From UBA5614 sp963667535 (lineage in GTDB: Bacteria > Cloacimonadota > Cloacimonadia > Cloacimonadales > Cloacimonadaceae), in the NCBI GenBank assembly GCA_963667535.2, contig CAXXDU010000002.1, positions 1,178,001 through 1,242,000 of the forward strand: a stretch of DNA of 64,000 nt, given 5' to 3'. Position numbers and translations under genes: made by a program. The notes beneath the pieces were generated by a model, which worked only from the letters and a program-made list of their open reading frames with translations, searched no databases and had not been told where the DNA came from. Shown here one piece after another: positions 43,057 to 52,174 of this stretch. Positions within the stretch are counted from its first letter, which is position 1, and every line of letters starts with the position of its first letter.

Positions 43057-45936
43057 CTACTCCAGTTTCATCACTTTTTTGCAGATGGTTTTATCGTTCA
43101 TTACATATTCTATTAAGTAAATGCCGGCACCGGTATGCAAGTTATTTCCATTTAATCCATCCCAGTTCAGTTCCTTGCCTAAGAAATTATGCCACTGTTT
43201 GATTTTTTGTCCCTTGATGTTATATATGGTCAAAGTTGCGGGAATGTTCTTAGTTTTATTCAATCTTATATTTAGCTTATTCACAAAGGGATTGGGATAG
43301 CATATCAGCTGCGGTACTTCTGTTATGGTATTATCATCATTAGATGTAATGGGTGGATAAAGCTGAGGTAAAATCTGTAAAAGAAAACCACGGACATCTG
43401 TTTCCATCATACAATACAAAGGAAAGCCCAGCAGGATTAGTGATCCAATATTATCTGTCCTGATAGCAATAGGTTCTCCGTTACCGGTACCGCTTCCTGA
43501 GACTTCTGCCGTGTACAAAGCCTGTTGTGCTCCGGGGAAAGTGTATGACATACTCAACATTCCATTCCAGGTCGGGGTTAGTTTTGCCGGGTCAGGATGT
43601 AACTCAGTATAAATATCAGATTGTGCAGATAATAATACCGGTGTATTGTGTAAAGATGGCGTCACATCCGGGAAGAACTGGTCAAAGAAAGACTGTGGAA
43701 GCGCTCCTGGATACTTCCATCCGGAAACCACTAACTTGCCACCACTGATTACGTAGCTGCCCAGGTTGCTGATATTGTCGTCTATCCAGAAATCACTATA
43801 ATCATCGCAATGCCACAATACCAGAGGATAATGGCTTAGCATACTCAATGTTGGTGCTCCCATTGTGGCGTAATCCCATTGACTGTATGGCATTCCCTGT
43901 AACACAGAATTGTAAAAACTATCCACCATCTGATCATTGGGAGAAAGTGTTGTACCATTTCCATCTCTGGTTTCGTCTACAACCATAAATCCCCAGTCAA
44001 AGGGAAAGTCTATAGGTGTGGCAGATAGCGTATTGGATGGCAGAGATTCGTAGCCGTTCGCATTTGTCGCTGTAACGTAATACTGATATGTAACATTATT
44101 AGCCAAAGAATTATCCGTAAAAGACAATCCTTCAATTGCAAGCGTATTAGCCAAAGTCCAGCTTCCATTGGGCAGGATTTTACGATATACATTATACCCG
44201 ATTATCTCGCTCGGGCAGACCAAAGCATTCCAGGTCACAGTAACACTATTATTAGCCGGAAGACAACTTATTAATTGCATAGCATTGATTGTATATGCTC
44301 TTACCAACAACCAGTGATTGGGGTCTACTTGTAAGTTATTAAGATTATCAACAGCGGAATTATATGGGATAACATTGGAAAAACCTTCCGGTGTAGCTCT
44401 GACCATAACAGAATCCAGAGCGGTCGAATTTGCCAGATGCAACGGAATGTCCAGGTCAAACAGGGTTGCAGTTGGGCTTGTACTTTGAGCTACAACCTCT
44501 AAACTGCCAGACTGGTTAACAAAATAAGTCAGATTAGCTGACGGAATACCGGGAGAATAAATCCACTGCTGAAAGAACTGGTCGAGGTTCATTCCGCTGA
44601 CCTGCTCAGCCATAGCTTTGATTTCTGCTGTGATTACGTTACTGTCATGGTAAGTGCTAAACCAGGTTTGCATGAAGTTTTGGAAATTAGCATTGCCCAT
44701 TTTGAGCCTGAGCATATGCAATACAGAGGCTGATTTCTCGTAAGTAGGTGGAGCAAAGAGTTCATTATAAACAGGATTATAAATCGTATGTGGTCCATTA
44801 CTGTTTTCCCAGTTTATATAGTAGTTCTGAATCTGCGATGCCAGATATTGCAATCCTGATTGCCAGCCCTGGTGGTGATGTGCCCAGAGAAATTCTGAAT
44901 AGGTGGCAAAACTTTCCTTGAGCCAAACATCCTGCATGGTGAGGGGTGTAACAGCATTTCCCATCCATTGATGCGCAAGCTCATGTGCTACGGTCGATTC
45001 ATAAGTTTGGCTGCCGGTTATATACTGGCTTCCGAACGTAGTCATGGTCTGATGCTCCATTGCTGCATACGTTGCCATGGGAACCAGTACGTGCCCGTAT
45101 TTCTCAAAAGGATAGGGTCCATATATGGATGAAAAGTATGTAATCATCTCCGGTACGTTGGAAAAGTCTGCCGATGCATTATTAAGCTGAGATGGCAGGA
45201 CAAAGTTCTGTATGGGTAAATCACCTGCCTGCTGCAAATATTCTACATAAGGTCCGGCGGCAATACCCACCACATAAGTCGCCACAGGATGACTACAAAT
45301 CCAGTTATGTGTCTTTGTTCCATTACCGTTATCAACTATGCTTTCCCTGAGACCATTTCCCGCGACAAGCCAGTCATTCCTGACTGTAATATGTAAATCA
45401 ATCAAAGCTTTATCCCACGGATGGTCATAACTGGGCCACCAATATCTGCCTGCATCAGGATTGGAGAGAGTATATATTGCCGAAGCAGTAAAAAGCATAC
45501 CGATATTATACGGAGCGGGGCTATTACCCGGAATTCCGGAATAAGCTACTCTCGTAGTAAATTGCTGCCCGGCGCTGATATTTAGGAAGATATGGATTAT
45601 CCCGTTCTGAAAAGTGTAAGTGCTGATTACGTCGTTTACTTTCACTTCAGTCACGTTCAGTGTACCACCCATCAGATTGTAATCAATGCCGGTCAGATTG
45701 CTTTCCGCAGTTACCTGTGCTTCCACAACTCCATTTAGATAATGCGTCTGGTCATTAATACTCAGTGACAGGTCATACTTGGTGATATCAAACCCAGTCA
45801 GCGAATCATGCCGTTCTATTGTCTGCGTAGATGGCAGCTCACTCCAAAAGGGCTGGGTAGCAAATAAAACGGTAAATGAAAATCCTAATAAGAAAGATAA
45901 ACAAGTAAAACGAAACACTCTAATACAAATATTCAT
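43057..45936 (-). CDS. Secreted M1-family aminopeptidase with sorting tail
   Basis: The protein has 959 residues with a signal peptide (FTCLSFLLGFSFTVLFA). The M1 fold covers residues ~45-480. The substrate-binding motif is YAAMEHQTM in place of the usual GAMEN. The zinc site is VAHELAHQWMGNAVTP, with the downstream Glu ligand in WLKESFATYSEF. FN3-like and Rossmann-like segments follow (~530-870, with IGYNVYRKILPNG), then a FlgD-like tail (ICYPNPFVNKLNIRL, IYNIKGQKIKQWHN, GAGIYLIEYV, KKVMKLE). It would remove N-terminal residues from peptides outside the cell or at its surface, consistent with a peptide-fermenting lifestyle. The ATG follows GAGGT. Confidence 0.93.
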   Translation of the reverse strand: MNICIRVFRFTCLSFLLGFSFTVLFATQPFWSELPSTQTIERHDSLTGFDITKYDLSLSINDQTHYLNGVVEAQVTAESNLTGIDYNLMGGTLNVTEVKVNDVISTYTFQNGIIHIFLNISAGQQFTTRVAYSGIPGNSPAPYNIGMLFTASAIYTLSNPDAGRYWWPSYDHPWDKALIDLHITVRNDWLVAGNGLRESIVDNGNGTKTHNWICSHPVATYVVGIAAGPYVEYLQQAGDLPIQNFVLPSQLNNASADFSNVPEMITYFSSIYGPYPFEKYGHVLVPMATYAAMEHQTMTTFGSQYITGSQTYESTVAHELAHQWMGNAVTPLTMQDVWLKESFATYSEFLWAHHHQGWQSGLQYLASQIQNYYINWENSNGPHTIYNPVYNELFAPPTYEKSASVLHMLRLKMGNANFQNFMQTWFSTYHDSNVITAEIKAMAEQVSGMNLDQFFQQWIYSPGIPSANLTYFVNQSGSLEVVAQSTSPTATLFDLDIPLHLANSTALDSVMVRATPEGFSNVIPYNSAVDNLNNLQVDPNHWLLVRAYTINAMQLISCLPANNSVTVTWNALVCPSEIIGYNVYRKILPNGSWTLANTLAIEGLSFTDNSLANNVTYQYYVTATNANGYESLPSNTLSATPIDFPFDWGFMVVDETRDGNGTTLSPNDQMVDSFYNSVLQGMPYSQWDYATMGAPTLSMLSHYPLVLWHCDDYSDFWIDDNISNLGSYVISGGKLVVSGWKYPGALPQSFFDQFFPDVTPSLHNTPVLLSAQSDIYTELHPDPAKLTPTWNGMLSMSYTFPGAQQALYTAEVSGSGTGNGEPIAIRTDNIGSLILLGFPLYCMMETDVRGFLLQILPQLYPPITSNDDNTITEVPQLICYPNPFVNKLNIRLNKTKNIPATLTIYNIKGQKIKQWHNFLGKELNWDGLNGNNLHTGAGIYLIEYVMNDKTICKKVMKLE

Positions 45937-46713
45937 CGTTACCTCAAAACTATATTCGGCATAGATTCAGCATAAGTCAAGATAAATATTATGACTTTAT
46001 ACCACAAGGTGTTACGTCGCATCAAATAATTTCTTTACGCACTCGTTCATTAAACATGGGCACATAATCACAATATTTGGACACATAATGTACAACAGAG
46101 TACATCATGTTTTCTTATTTTAGGTGAAAATAACTACCCCCATAGGCTGCCATTCTGGATTGGGCATTATTTGCTTTCTCTTTTATTCATTATTAATCTT
46201 TCTTTAAGTGATGTTAATATGCTCATAATATACGTGGGTGCTGCGCCTTTGCTGCTCCAATGATTCCCCTATGTTCATGTGGGAGTCATGTGGGAGTCAT
46301 GTGGGTGTCATGTGGGTGTCTTAAGGGCAATCTATGTGCACTTAAAGCAAGATGAATAATGAATGAATAATGGTGATGAGGACAATTATGGATTATGAAT
46401 AATAGTGATTAAGTGATTAGATGATTAAGACGGGTTCTTTTAATAAAGAACTAAAATTAAAAGTCCACATGGAACACCGGGAAGGGATTTGGACTGATAT
46501 AAATATAGAGGATAGGTGGAAAGGTGAACACAAATGACTGGAGTCAGAAAGGATGGGAGCACTTATATGCTGAATGGTTTGAAAAGCTTGTATAATATAG
46601 CGGGCACCAAAAATTGCACTTATGCACAAGATTGACTTGACAGAAATAATTGCATGTATCAAATAGAAAAATAATTTGTATCTTTACAAATTTAATCCCA
46701 CGGGGGTATAATC
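45937..46713. other. 777-nt divergent intergenic region with a repeated element
   Basis: It holds copy B of the MITE-like element (46182-46371). Near 45986 there is a TTGACT on the minus strand, a likely -35 for the aminopeptidase. Near 46637 there is a TTGACA on the plus strand that could serve the PorV-like gene, but its -10 box is poor. No gene was seen. Confidence 0.55.
46182..46371. mobile_element. MITE-like element, copy B, with internal 11-bp tandem repeats
   Basis: This ~190-bp stretch is clearly homologous to 13388-13583. Shared blocks include TATTCATTATTAATCTTTCT at the left end, CGTGGGTG-GCGCCTTTG in the middle, four 11-bp units (GGGAGTCATGT, twice, then GGGTGTCATGT and a partial copy) at 46281-46323, then CTTAAG and the right end GAATGAATAATG. 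The inverted ends are more degenerate than in copy A. Confidence 0.55.
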
Positions 46714-47865
46714 ATGAAGGGGATAATTTCCTCAGTCCTGCTATTAGCAGTCATATCCTTAAGCGCAATCGAGGAATCAGTTTTTCCTTTTACGCAGGTT
46801 CCACCTTCCAGTATTATCAGAGCTATGGGTTATGGTTACATAGGAGTAGCTGACATCTGGCACCAAAGTCCTTTGGTAGCCTGGGAAAATCCTGCCATGC
46901 CTGCCATGCATGATGGCATTGCTATTGGGTATTCAAAGGGCAAATATATGCAAAACTATGACGAGGTCGATATAGATTTTAATTCTTCAATGGCAACCAT
47001 CGGCTATCATGGAATAGGTTTGACCTTACCATTTTACAATGCTTCAAAAGAGTTCGGGACATATCTCGACTGCTCTTATCCAACGTATATTGGTGAAGGA
47101 GGTGGAGCTTCCTGGGGTCATGAAAATGCAAGGTTTTATGGAATTTCATTTAATCCATTAAAGCATAACAGAGAATCGAATACCCCGATAATGTTCTTAA
47201 ATAATATGGATATATCTTTAGGGATTAATTATACTGAATTATACTCCAAATGGTATTCAATCCCAGGTTGTAAAGACTATCCCCTTATTACGAAGATATC
47301 TTCCCATGCTGTAGACGTGGGGTTACTCGTAGATAAAAGAATTGTGCTTAACGAAATGATTAATCTTGAAGCAAGTCTTGGCTATAAGAAATTCAATATC
47401 GAAGACATTCATGTACAATCAGATGATGGCAGTAATAACCCGGTAGGGAATAACGATATCTGGGGAGCAGGACTTGCCATCTCACTTCCTACCTCGGCAG
47501 TAGCAGATGAAAAAAGCAGATTACGCGGGTGGACTGAAAATGGTTTTACCACGAGGATACTTGGCTCACACAATTTCTCCAAAAACATACCTGAGACAAC
47601 AAGTGGCGGTATGGAACTTGGTTTTCTGGATACTGTCTTTCTGCGGGGTGGATACAATTATAACGAGTTACATCATTTGGGTGGGTGGACCAGAGGTTTT
47701 GGCATCAGGCTACACTACCGGGATCTGTTATCTGTAGAAGGTAATCATGCCAGGTTTCCGTTAAATGGATATGAGAAAGATGAAGAGGATTCGTGGGACT
47801 TTATGCTCAGTTTTGATGGTATAAAGATAGCTGATGCTTTATTCAAAAATAGCAAGGGAATTTAG
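46714..47865 (+). CDS. PorV/PorQ-like outer-membrane protein
   Basis: This 383-residue protein has a signal peptide (GIISSVLLLAVISLSAIE). The mature N-terminus reads PPSSIIRAMGYGYIGVADIWHQSPLVAWENPAMPA, which matches the 'RAxGxGxAxVA-D---xxxNPA' signature of the PorV/PorQ and UPF0164 families of outer-membrane barrels. The rest alternates short amphipathic strands (for example LEASLGYKKFNIEDI, RGGYNYNELHHLGGW). In type IX systems PorV/PorQ proteins shuttle or process cargo at the outer membrane. It neighbours three sorting-tail proteins, which fits. Assignment is by N-terminal pattern only. The stop is 1 nt from the DUF3795 start, so they are co-transcribed. Confidence 0.65.
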   Translation: MKGIISSVLLLAVISLSAIEESVFPFTQVPPSSIIRAMGYGYIGVADIWHQSPLVAWENPAMPAMHDGIAIGYSKGKYMQNYDEVDIDFNSSMATIGYHGIGLTLPFYNASKEFGTYLDCSYPTYIGEGGGASWGHENARFYGISFNPLKHNRESNTPIMFLNNMDISLGINYTELYSKWYSIPGCKDYPLITKISSHAVDVGLLVDKRIVLNEMINLEASLGYKKFNIEDIHVQSDDGSNNPVGNNDIWGAGLAISLPTSAVADEKSRLRGWTENGFTTRILGSHNFSKNIPETTSGGMELGFLDTVFLRGGYNYNELHHLGGWTRGFGIRLHYRDLLSVEGNHARFPLNGYEKDEEDSWDFMLSFDGIKIADALFKNSKGI

Positions 47866-47866
47866 A

Positions 47867-48151
47867 ATGTTAAGTATATGCGGAGTAAATTGTAAGACGG
47901 ATTGTAAAGCATATCAAACTGAATGTGCCGGATGTAATGAACTGGAAGGCAAGGTATCCTGGGCAGAATATTATGGACAGGAACATTGCCCTATATATGC
48001 TTGTGCTAAGGTTTTGGGATATAATTCCTGTAAAGATTGCGGCAAAGCTCCCTGCGAGATTTGGTATAGCACCAGGAATCCCGATGTATCGGAAAAAGAA
48101 TTTGAAGCAGATATACAGTCCAGATTAAGAAATCTAAGAGAAAAAATATGA
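47867..48151 (+). CDS. DUF3795 Cys-rich protein
   Basis: The start is ATG 47867, behind AAGGGA and 1 nt after the previous stop. The product has 94 residues with ten Cys, arranged ICGVNCKTDCKAYQTECAGC near the N-terminus, then CPIYAC and CKDCGKAPCEIW. This matches the DUF3795 family, small proteins presumed to bind zinc or another metal; no function is established. It overlaps the next gene by 4 nt (ATGA). Confidence 0.85.
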   Translation: MLSICGVNCKTDCKAYQTECAGCNELEGKVSWAEYYGQEHCPIYACAKVLGYNSCKDCGKAPCEIWYSTRNPDVSEKEFEADIQSRLRNLREKI

Positions 48152-48573
48152 ATAAGGAAATGATTACTATCCTATTTGTTGCAGGAATAATCATAATTAT
48201 GGGTATCGGCATCATGATTTACGTGTACCGATCCATGATAAAGAAAATGAAAGTTGAATTCGAGAAAACCGGATTTTACCCTTATGGTGATTTTTTCCAG
48301 AAAGGAATAATCTATTCCATACCGTTGGCTGTCATTATCGGTTATCTGTTATTACCAAACTATGATAGTTTCAGCAGATGGTCAAGTCTACCCTTTGTTA
48401 CAGCTGTATGTCTTCCGGGAATAATCATTGGTTACATAATGGAAAAAAGGAATGCTTTTCAAGTGAGACCCAGAACAGATGAAGAGAAACAGAGAAAAAA
48501 CCGGTTAAATCTATGGGCTTGCGGTTTGTTAACTATGTTAATCGTATATAAAGTCTTTATTCACAAATATTAA
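48148..48573 (+). CDS. Integral membrane protein, unknown function
   Basis: This 141-residue protein has about four hydrophobic segments: residues ~6-27 (ITILFVAGIIIIMGIGIMIY), ~53-68, ~81-98 and ~122-136. Charged loops separate them (KKMKVEFEKTG and RTDEEKQRKNRLN). No family is recognised. Translation is coupled to the DUF3795 gene through an ATGA overlap, and the thioesterase gene follows after 16 nt. Confidence 0.7.
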   Translation: MNKEMITILFVAGIIIIMGIGIMIYVYRSMIKKMKVEFEKTGFYPYGDFFQKGIIYSIPLAVIIGYLLLPNYDSFSRWSSLPFVTAVCLPGIIIGYIMEKRNAFQVRPRTDEEKQRKNRLNLWACGLLTMLIVYKVFIHKY

Positions 48574-48589
48574 CTCCAAAGGACTAATC

Positions 48590-48994
48590 ATGTCATTTAC
48601 ATTTAAGAAACGCATTTACGGTTATGAATGTGACATCTATGGTCACCTGAATAATGCCAACTATCTTACTATACTAGAATCAGCGCGCAGTGAAGCTTTG
48701 CAGGAAATGGGCATGCCTATACAGAAATTGCTGGATATCAAATGGCATATGTATATCCTGCGCTTTGAGCTTGATTATATTAAAGCAATCCAACTTGAAG
48801 ATATGGTTGAAGTGCGCAGTAAAGTTACATCATTAAACAGAGTAAAATCTACCTGGAAGCAGGAAATTTATAATTCCAAAGGTGAATTGTGCTTCAGAGC
48901 AATTCCGACCGTTGTTTTTGCTTATGATGGTAAACCGGCTCGCTTAATTCCCGAGATTATGTCAGTATTTGAAAAGTATATGGATAAGGATTAG
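48590..48994 (+). CDS. Acyl-CoA thioesterase, YbgC/FadM (hotdog) type
   Basis: This 134-residue single hotdog domain has KKRIYGYECDIYGHLNNANYLTILESAR, where the Asp-x-x-Gly-His-Leu-Asn-Asn segment is the active-site signature of the 4-hydroxybenzoyl-CoA thioesterase family. The long central helix and KVTSLNRVKSTWKQEIY strand follow. Such enzymes hydrolyse acyl-CoA thioesters; chain preference cannot be read. It is the last gene of the short plus-strand run and converges on the epimerase gene. Confidence 0.88.
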   Translation: MSFTFKKRIYGYECDIYGHLNNANYLTILESARSEALQEMGMPIQKLLDIKWHMYILRFELDYIKAIQLEDMVEVRSKVTSLNRVKSTWKQEIYNSKGELCFRAIPTVVFAYDGKPARLIPEIMSVFEKYMDKD

Positions 48995-49035
48995 GGTTTT
49001 TCACAAAGGGATTAAGAAGACAATGACAGTATCAA

Positions 49036-49998
49036 CTACAATTGGGATGTTTGTTCAAACCAGCTAATAAAGTTTTTGATACCCTGTTCGAAAGAGAAGG
49101 TAGGATTGTATCCTAATATCTGTTTGCTTTTTAAGATGTCAGCGCAGGTATAGTTTACATCACCAACCTGCCTGGGTTGCCAATCCAGAATAGCTGTCCT
49201 TCCGCTAATAGTTTCCAGTGTTTTTATCATATCAAGCAGCTTGATAGTCTTTGATTCACCCAGATTAAAGATTTCAAAGCAATCATGATTTTGTATATAA
49301 TCCATTGCCTTAACCACACCGTCAATAATGTCATCAATGTAGGTATAATCTCTGCCGGAAGTGCCATCACCAAAGACCGGGATGGGCTTTTTATTATAGA
49401 TAAGTTGCGCAAATTTATGAATAGCCAGATCAGGCCGTTGCCGCGGACCATATACTGTGAAGAAGCGCAGACAAACAACTGCCAAACCGTTCAGGCTATG
49501 CATGTTGTAGCAAAGCAATTCCGCAGCTCTTTTGGTTGCAGCATAAGGTGATATGGGTTTATCAACATTATCTGTTTCCTTAAAGGCACCACCATCCTTA
49601 TCGCCATAGACTGAAGAAGAAGAAGCAAAGATGAGCTTTGTTATTTTATGTCTTTGGCATGCTTCCAATACCTGCAAAGTACCGATTATATTGACATCGG
49701 CATACAGAACAGGATATTCTATAGAAGGACGAACTCCGGCCATTGCAGCCATGTGAATGACTAAGTCAATCCTGGAATCAGTAAAACAATTATCCAAATC
49801 AGATTGATATCTGATATCGCCTTCTATCAAAGTAAAGTCCGGATTACCGATTAAGGAAGAGATATTCTCGTGCTTAGTTTCAGGGTCATAGAAGGGATTG
49901 AAGTTATCCAGGCAGATTACTCTATGCTTATCCTTAATCAGCCTTTCGCATAAATGTGAGCCGATAAAGCCAGCGCCACCCGTTACTAAAATATTCAT
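49036..49998 (-). CDS. NAD-dependent nucleotide-sugar epimerase (UDP-glucuronate 4-epimerase-like)
   Basis: This 320-residue extended SDR enzyme has the NAD-binding NILVTGGAGFIGSHLCERLI, the Asp-containing VICLDNFNPFYD, catalytic SSSSVYG and PYAATKRAAE (Tyr-x-x-x-Lys), and the substrate loop VYGPRQRPDLAIHKFA. The segment MAAMAGVRPSIEYPVLYADVN favours UDP-glucuronate or UDP-glucose 4-epimerases of the GAE type. It provides sugar nucleotides for surface polysaccharide. It follows murA with a 9-nt gap. Confidence 0.9.
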   Translation of the reverse strand: MNILVTGGAGFIGSHLCERLIKDKHRVICLDNFNPFYDPETKHENISSLIGNPDFTLIEGDIRYQSDLDNCFTDSRIDLVIHMAAMAGVRPSIEYPVLYADVNIIGTLQVLEACQRHKITKLIFASSSSVYGDKDGGAFKETDNVDKPISPYAATKRAAELLCYNMHSLNGLAVVCLRFFTVYGPRQRPDLAIHKFAQLIYNKKPIPVFGDGTSGRDYTYIDDIIDGVVKAMDYIQNHDCFEIFNLGESKTIKLLDMIKTLETISGRTAILDWQPRQVGDVNYTCADILKSKQILGYNPTFSFEQGIKNFISWFEQTSQL

Positions 49999-50007
49999 TT
50001 AAACCTG

Positions 50008-51261
50008 TCAGGCATTATCTCTGGTTATTTTGGCACCGACAGCATTGAGCTTTTCTTCAATGCGGTCATAGCCACGGTCTATGTGGTAGATACGGTTTAT
50101 AGTAGTTTCGCCCTGAGCTTTAATCCCAGCCAGAACAAGAGCAGCACTGGCACGTAAATCTGTAGCCATAATCTCAGCACCGCTGAAAGATTTTACTCCA
50201 TGTACCGTAGCAATATTCAAATTAAGGCCGATATTTGCTTGTAGTCTGTTCAATTCAGCAACATGCATAAACCTATCAGGAAAGATAGTATCTGTGATGA
50301 TGCTTACACCATCTGCCATAGCCATCAGCACCATGAACTGCGCCTGTAAATCAGTGGGAAAGCCCGGATATGGCATGGTCGTTATGTTTACCGCTTTCAG
50401 CTTTTTAGGCGGATGTATAGTAATTTCTGTTTCTTTGATATCAAGCTCGCATCCAGCGCTACGAAGCTTATCAATTACATCGGCAAGATGATGCGGCTGA
50501 CAATTTGCGACAGTTAAAGACTCGTTGCTCATCGCTCCGGCAATTAAGAATGTTCCAGCTTCTATCCTGTCTGCAATCATAGGCATCCCAACCGGGAAAA
50601 GCTCATCTACTCCTTGAATCGTAAGGTGAGTCGTTCCGGTTCCGGAAATCCTGGCTCCCATCTGGTTTAGAAACTCGATTGTGGAGTCAACTTCCGGTTC
50701 CATGGCAGCATTAAGCAATTCTGTCTCACCTTTGGCTGTAACACAAGCCATAAGAGTATTAATCGTAGCCCCTACTGATGACTTTTCAAAATGGATGACA
50801 GCGCCTTTAAGTCTTTTGGCTTTGGCATGTATATAACCGTGTTCGATGTTTACTTTAGCTCCCAGCTTTTCAATGGCTTTCAGATGTAAATCCACAGGTC
50901 TGGTACCAATCGCACAGCCACCCGGAAATGATACTCTGGCTTCACCCAACCTGGCAAGCAACGGACCCAGAACATATATCGACGCACGCATTTTGCTGAC
51001 CAGTTCGTAGGGAGCTTCGCTGTAACAAACATCAGTGGAATCAATATGCATTTTGCCTTCGGAGATTTCGACTCTGGCACCAATGATACGCATTAAATGC
51101 GACATAGTCTTGAGGTCAATCAAATTGGGAACATTGGATAATACTGATTTGCCGGGAGCAAGAAGGCTGGCAGCCATAATTGGCAGGATTGCATTTTTTG
51201 CACCACTGACTTCAACTTTACCTTTGAGAGGGAAACCACCCTGAATAATAAATCTGTCCAT
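50008..51261 (-). CDS. murA: UDP-N-acetylglucosamine 1-carboxyvinyltransferase
   Basis: The 417-residue protein is an inside-out alpha/beta barrel enzyme. Key residues: Lys22-Asn23 in VSGAKNAILPIMAAS, Cys116 in FPGGCAIGTRPVDLHL (the residue alkylated by fosfomycin, so the sensitive form is retained), and the C-terminal TDLRASAALVLAGIKAQGETTINRIYHIDRGYDRIEEKL. It transfers enolpyruvate to UDP-GlcNAc in the first committed step of peptidoglycan synthesis. A TTGACA-type promoter precedes it, and the epimerase gene follows in the same direction. Confidence 0.97.
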   Translation of the reverse strand: MDRFIIQGGFPLKGKVEVSGAKNAILPIMAASLLAPGKSVLSNVPNLIDLKTMSHLMRIIGARVEISEGKMHIDSTDVCYSEAPYELVSKMRASIYVLGPLLARLGEARVSFPGGCAIGTRPVDLHLKAIEKLGAKVNIEHGYIHAKAKRLKGAVIHFEKSSVGATINTLMACVTAKGETELLNAAMEPEVDSTIEFLNQMGARISGTGTTHLTIQGVDELFPVGMPMIADRIEAGTFLIAGAMSNESLTVANCQPHHLADVIDKLRSAGCELDIKETEITIHPPKKLKAVNITTMPYPGFPTDLQAQFMVLMAMADGVSIITDTIFPDRFMHVAELNRLQANIGLNLNIATVHGVKSFSGAEIMATDLRASAALVLAGIKAQGETTINRIYHIDRGYDRIEEKLNAVGAKITRDNA

Positions 51262-51295
51262 AAATCTACCTAATTCTTCGTAATCTCTGTCTGGT

Positions 51296-51324
51296 TATCA
51301 ATTCACGATTACCCTTTTTGTCAA
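51296..51324 (-). promoter_or_regulatory. Candidate promoter of murA
   Basis: On the minus strand, TTGACA (51319-51324) is followed after 17 nt by TTGATA (51296-51301), 35 nt before the murA start. Confidence 0.5.
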
Positions 51325-51331
51325 CTGTTAC

Positions 51332-52174
51332 TTACATCAATATGCACAAATACCTGTCTCTACCTGTTAAATCCTGTTTCAATTCTATGTTTTGATAGCC
51401 ATTATTACAGGCAATCTCTGAAATGGCTGTTGCCTGCTTATCACCAATCTCAAAGTAGAGTTTACCATTAGAGTTAAGATATTTTTTTGCTGTAATCAGT
51501 ATCCTTCGATAAACATCCAGACCATCTCTACCCGCAAGAAGAGCGAGTCTTGGTTCATAGAGTTTTACTTCATCATCAAGAGAATCGTAATCTACAGTTG
51601 ATATGTAAGGAGGGTTGGACACAATGATATCATATTTTGCAGAAGGAGGAGGATACAAGTCTGCCTGATAGAAAGAAACTTGTATTCCTGAATGCCTGGC
51701 ATTAGCTCTTGCAAGTTTTATTGCTTCAAAAGAAATATCGGTCGCGAAAACATTATAGTCAGAATTGAGATGTTTCAAGGCTAAGGCAATTGCTCCGCTA
51801 CCTGTACCGATATCAAGAATGTCTATTGCTCCCCTGTTCTGCTGAGAAATCCATTCAACCAACCCTTCTGTTTCGGGTCTGGGAATCAGGACGTTTTCAT
51901 TAACCTGCAAAATTAACCCGTAGAAATCGGCTTTGCCAATAATATATTGAATAGGCTCTTGCTTAAGCAGACGTTGCAAATATTGATTGAAACGGTTTTC
52001 CTGCTCGAAAGTAAGACACTTGTCATTATCAATAAATAAAGCCGGAATTGAGGAATTAGTTATATCAGCAAGCAGCAATTTGACTTTATGGGATGATACT
52101 CCTAACTTTTCGGTTTGGAGCAAAGCGGTTTTATATATATCAGCTAGAGGCTTGGAGGCTTTCTGAAACAGCAT
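51332..52174 (-). CDS. prmC: Peptide chain release factor N5-glutamine methyltransferase
   Basis: The protein has 280 residues. An N-terminal helical domain contains a QEPIQYIIGKADFYGL motif. The SAM-binding domain has ILDIGTGSGAIALALKH and the catalytic NPPY in IIVSNPPYIS, near residue 186. This is the standard PrmC/HemK layout. It methylates the Gln of the GGQ motif in RF1 and RF2. Its ATG lies inside the end of the preceding signalling gene (35-nt overlap); no later start keeps the N-terminal domain intact. Confidence 0.95.
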   Translation of the reverse strand: MLFQKASKPLADIYKTALLQTEKLGVSSHKVKLLLADITNSSIPALFIDNDKCLTFEQENRFNQYLQRLLKQEPIQYIIGKADFYGLILQVNENVLIPRPETEGLVEWISQQNRGAIDILDIGTGSGAIALALKHLNSDYNVFATDISFEAIKLARANARHSGIQVSFYQADLYPPPSAKYDIIVSNPPYISTVDYDSLDDEVKLYEPRLALLAGRDGLDVYRRILITAKKYLNSNGKLYFEIGDKQATAISEIACNNGYQNIELKQDLTGRDRYLCILM

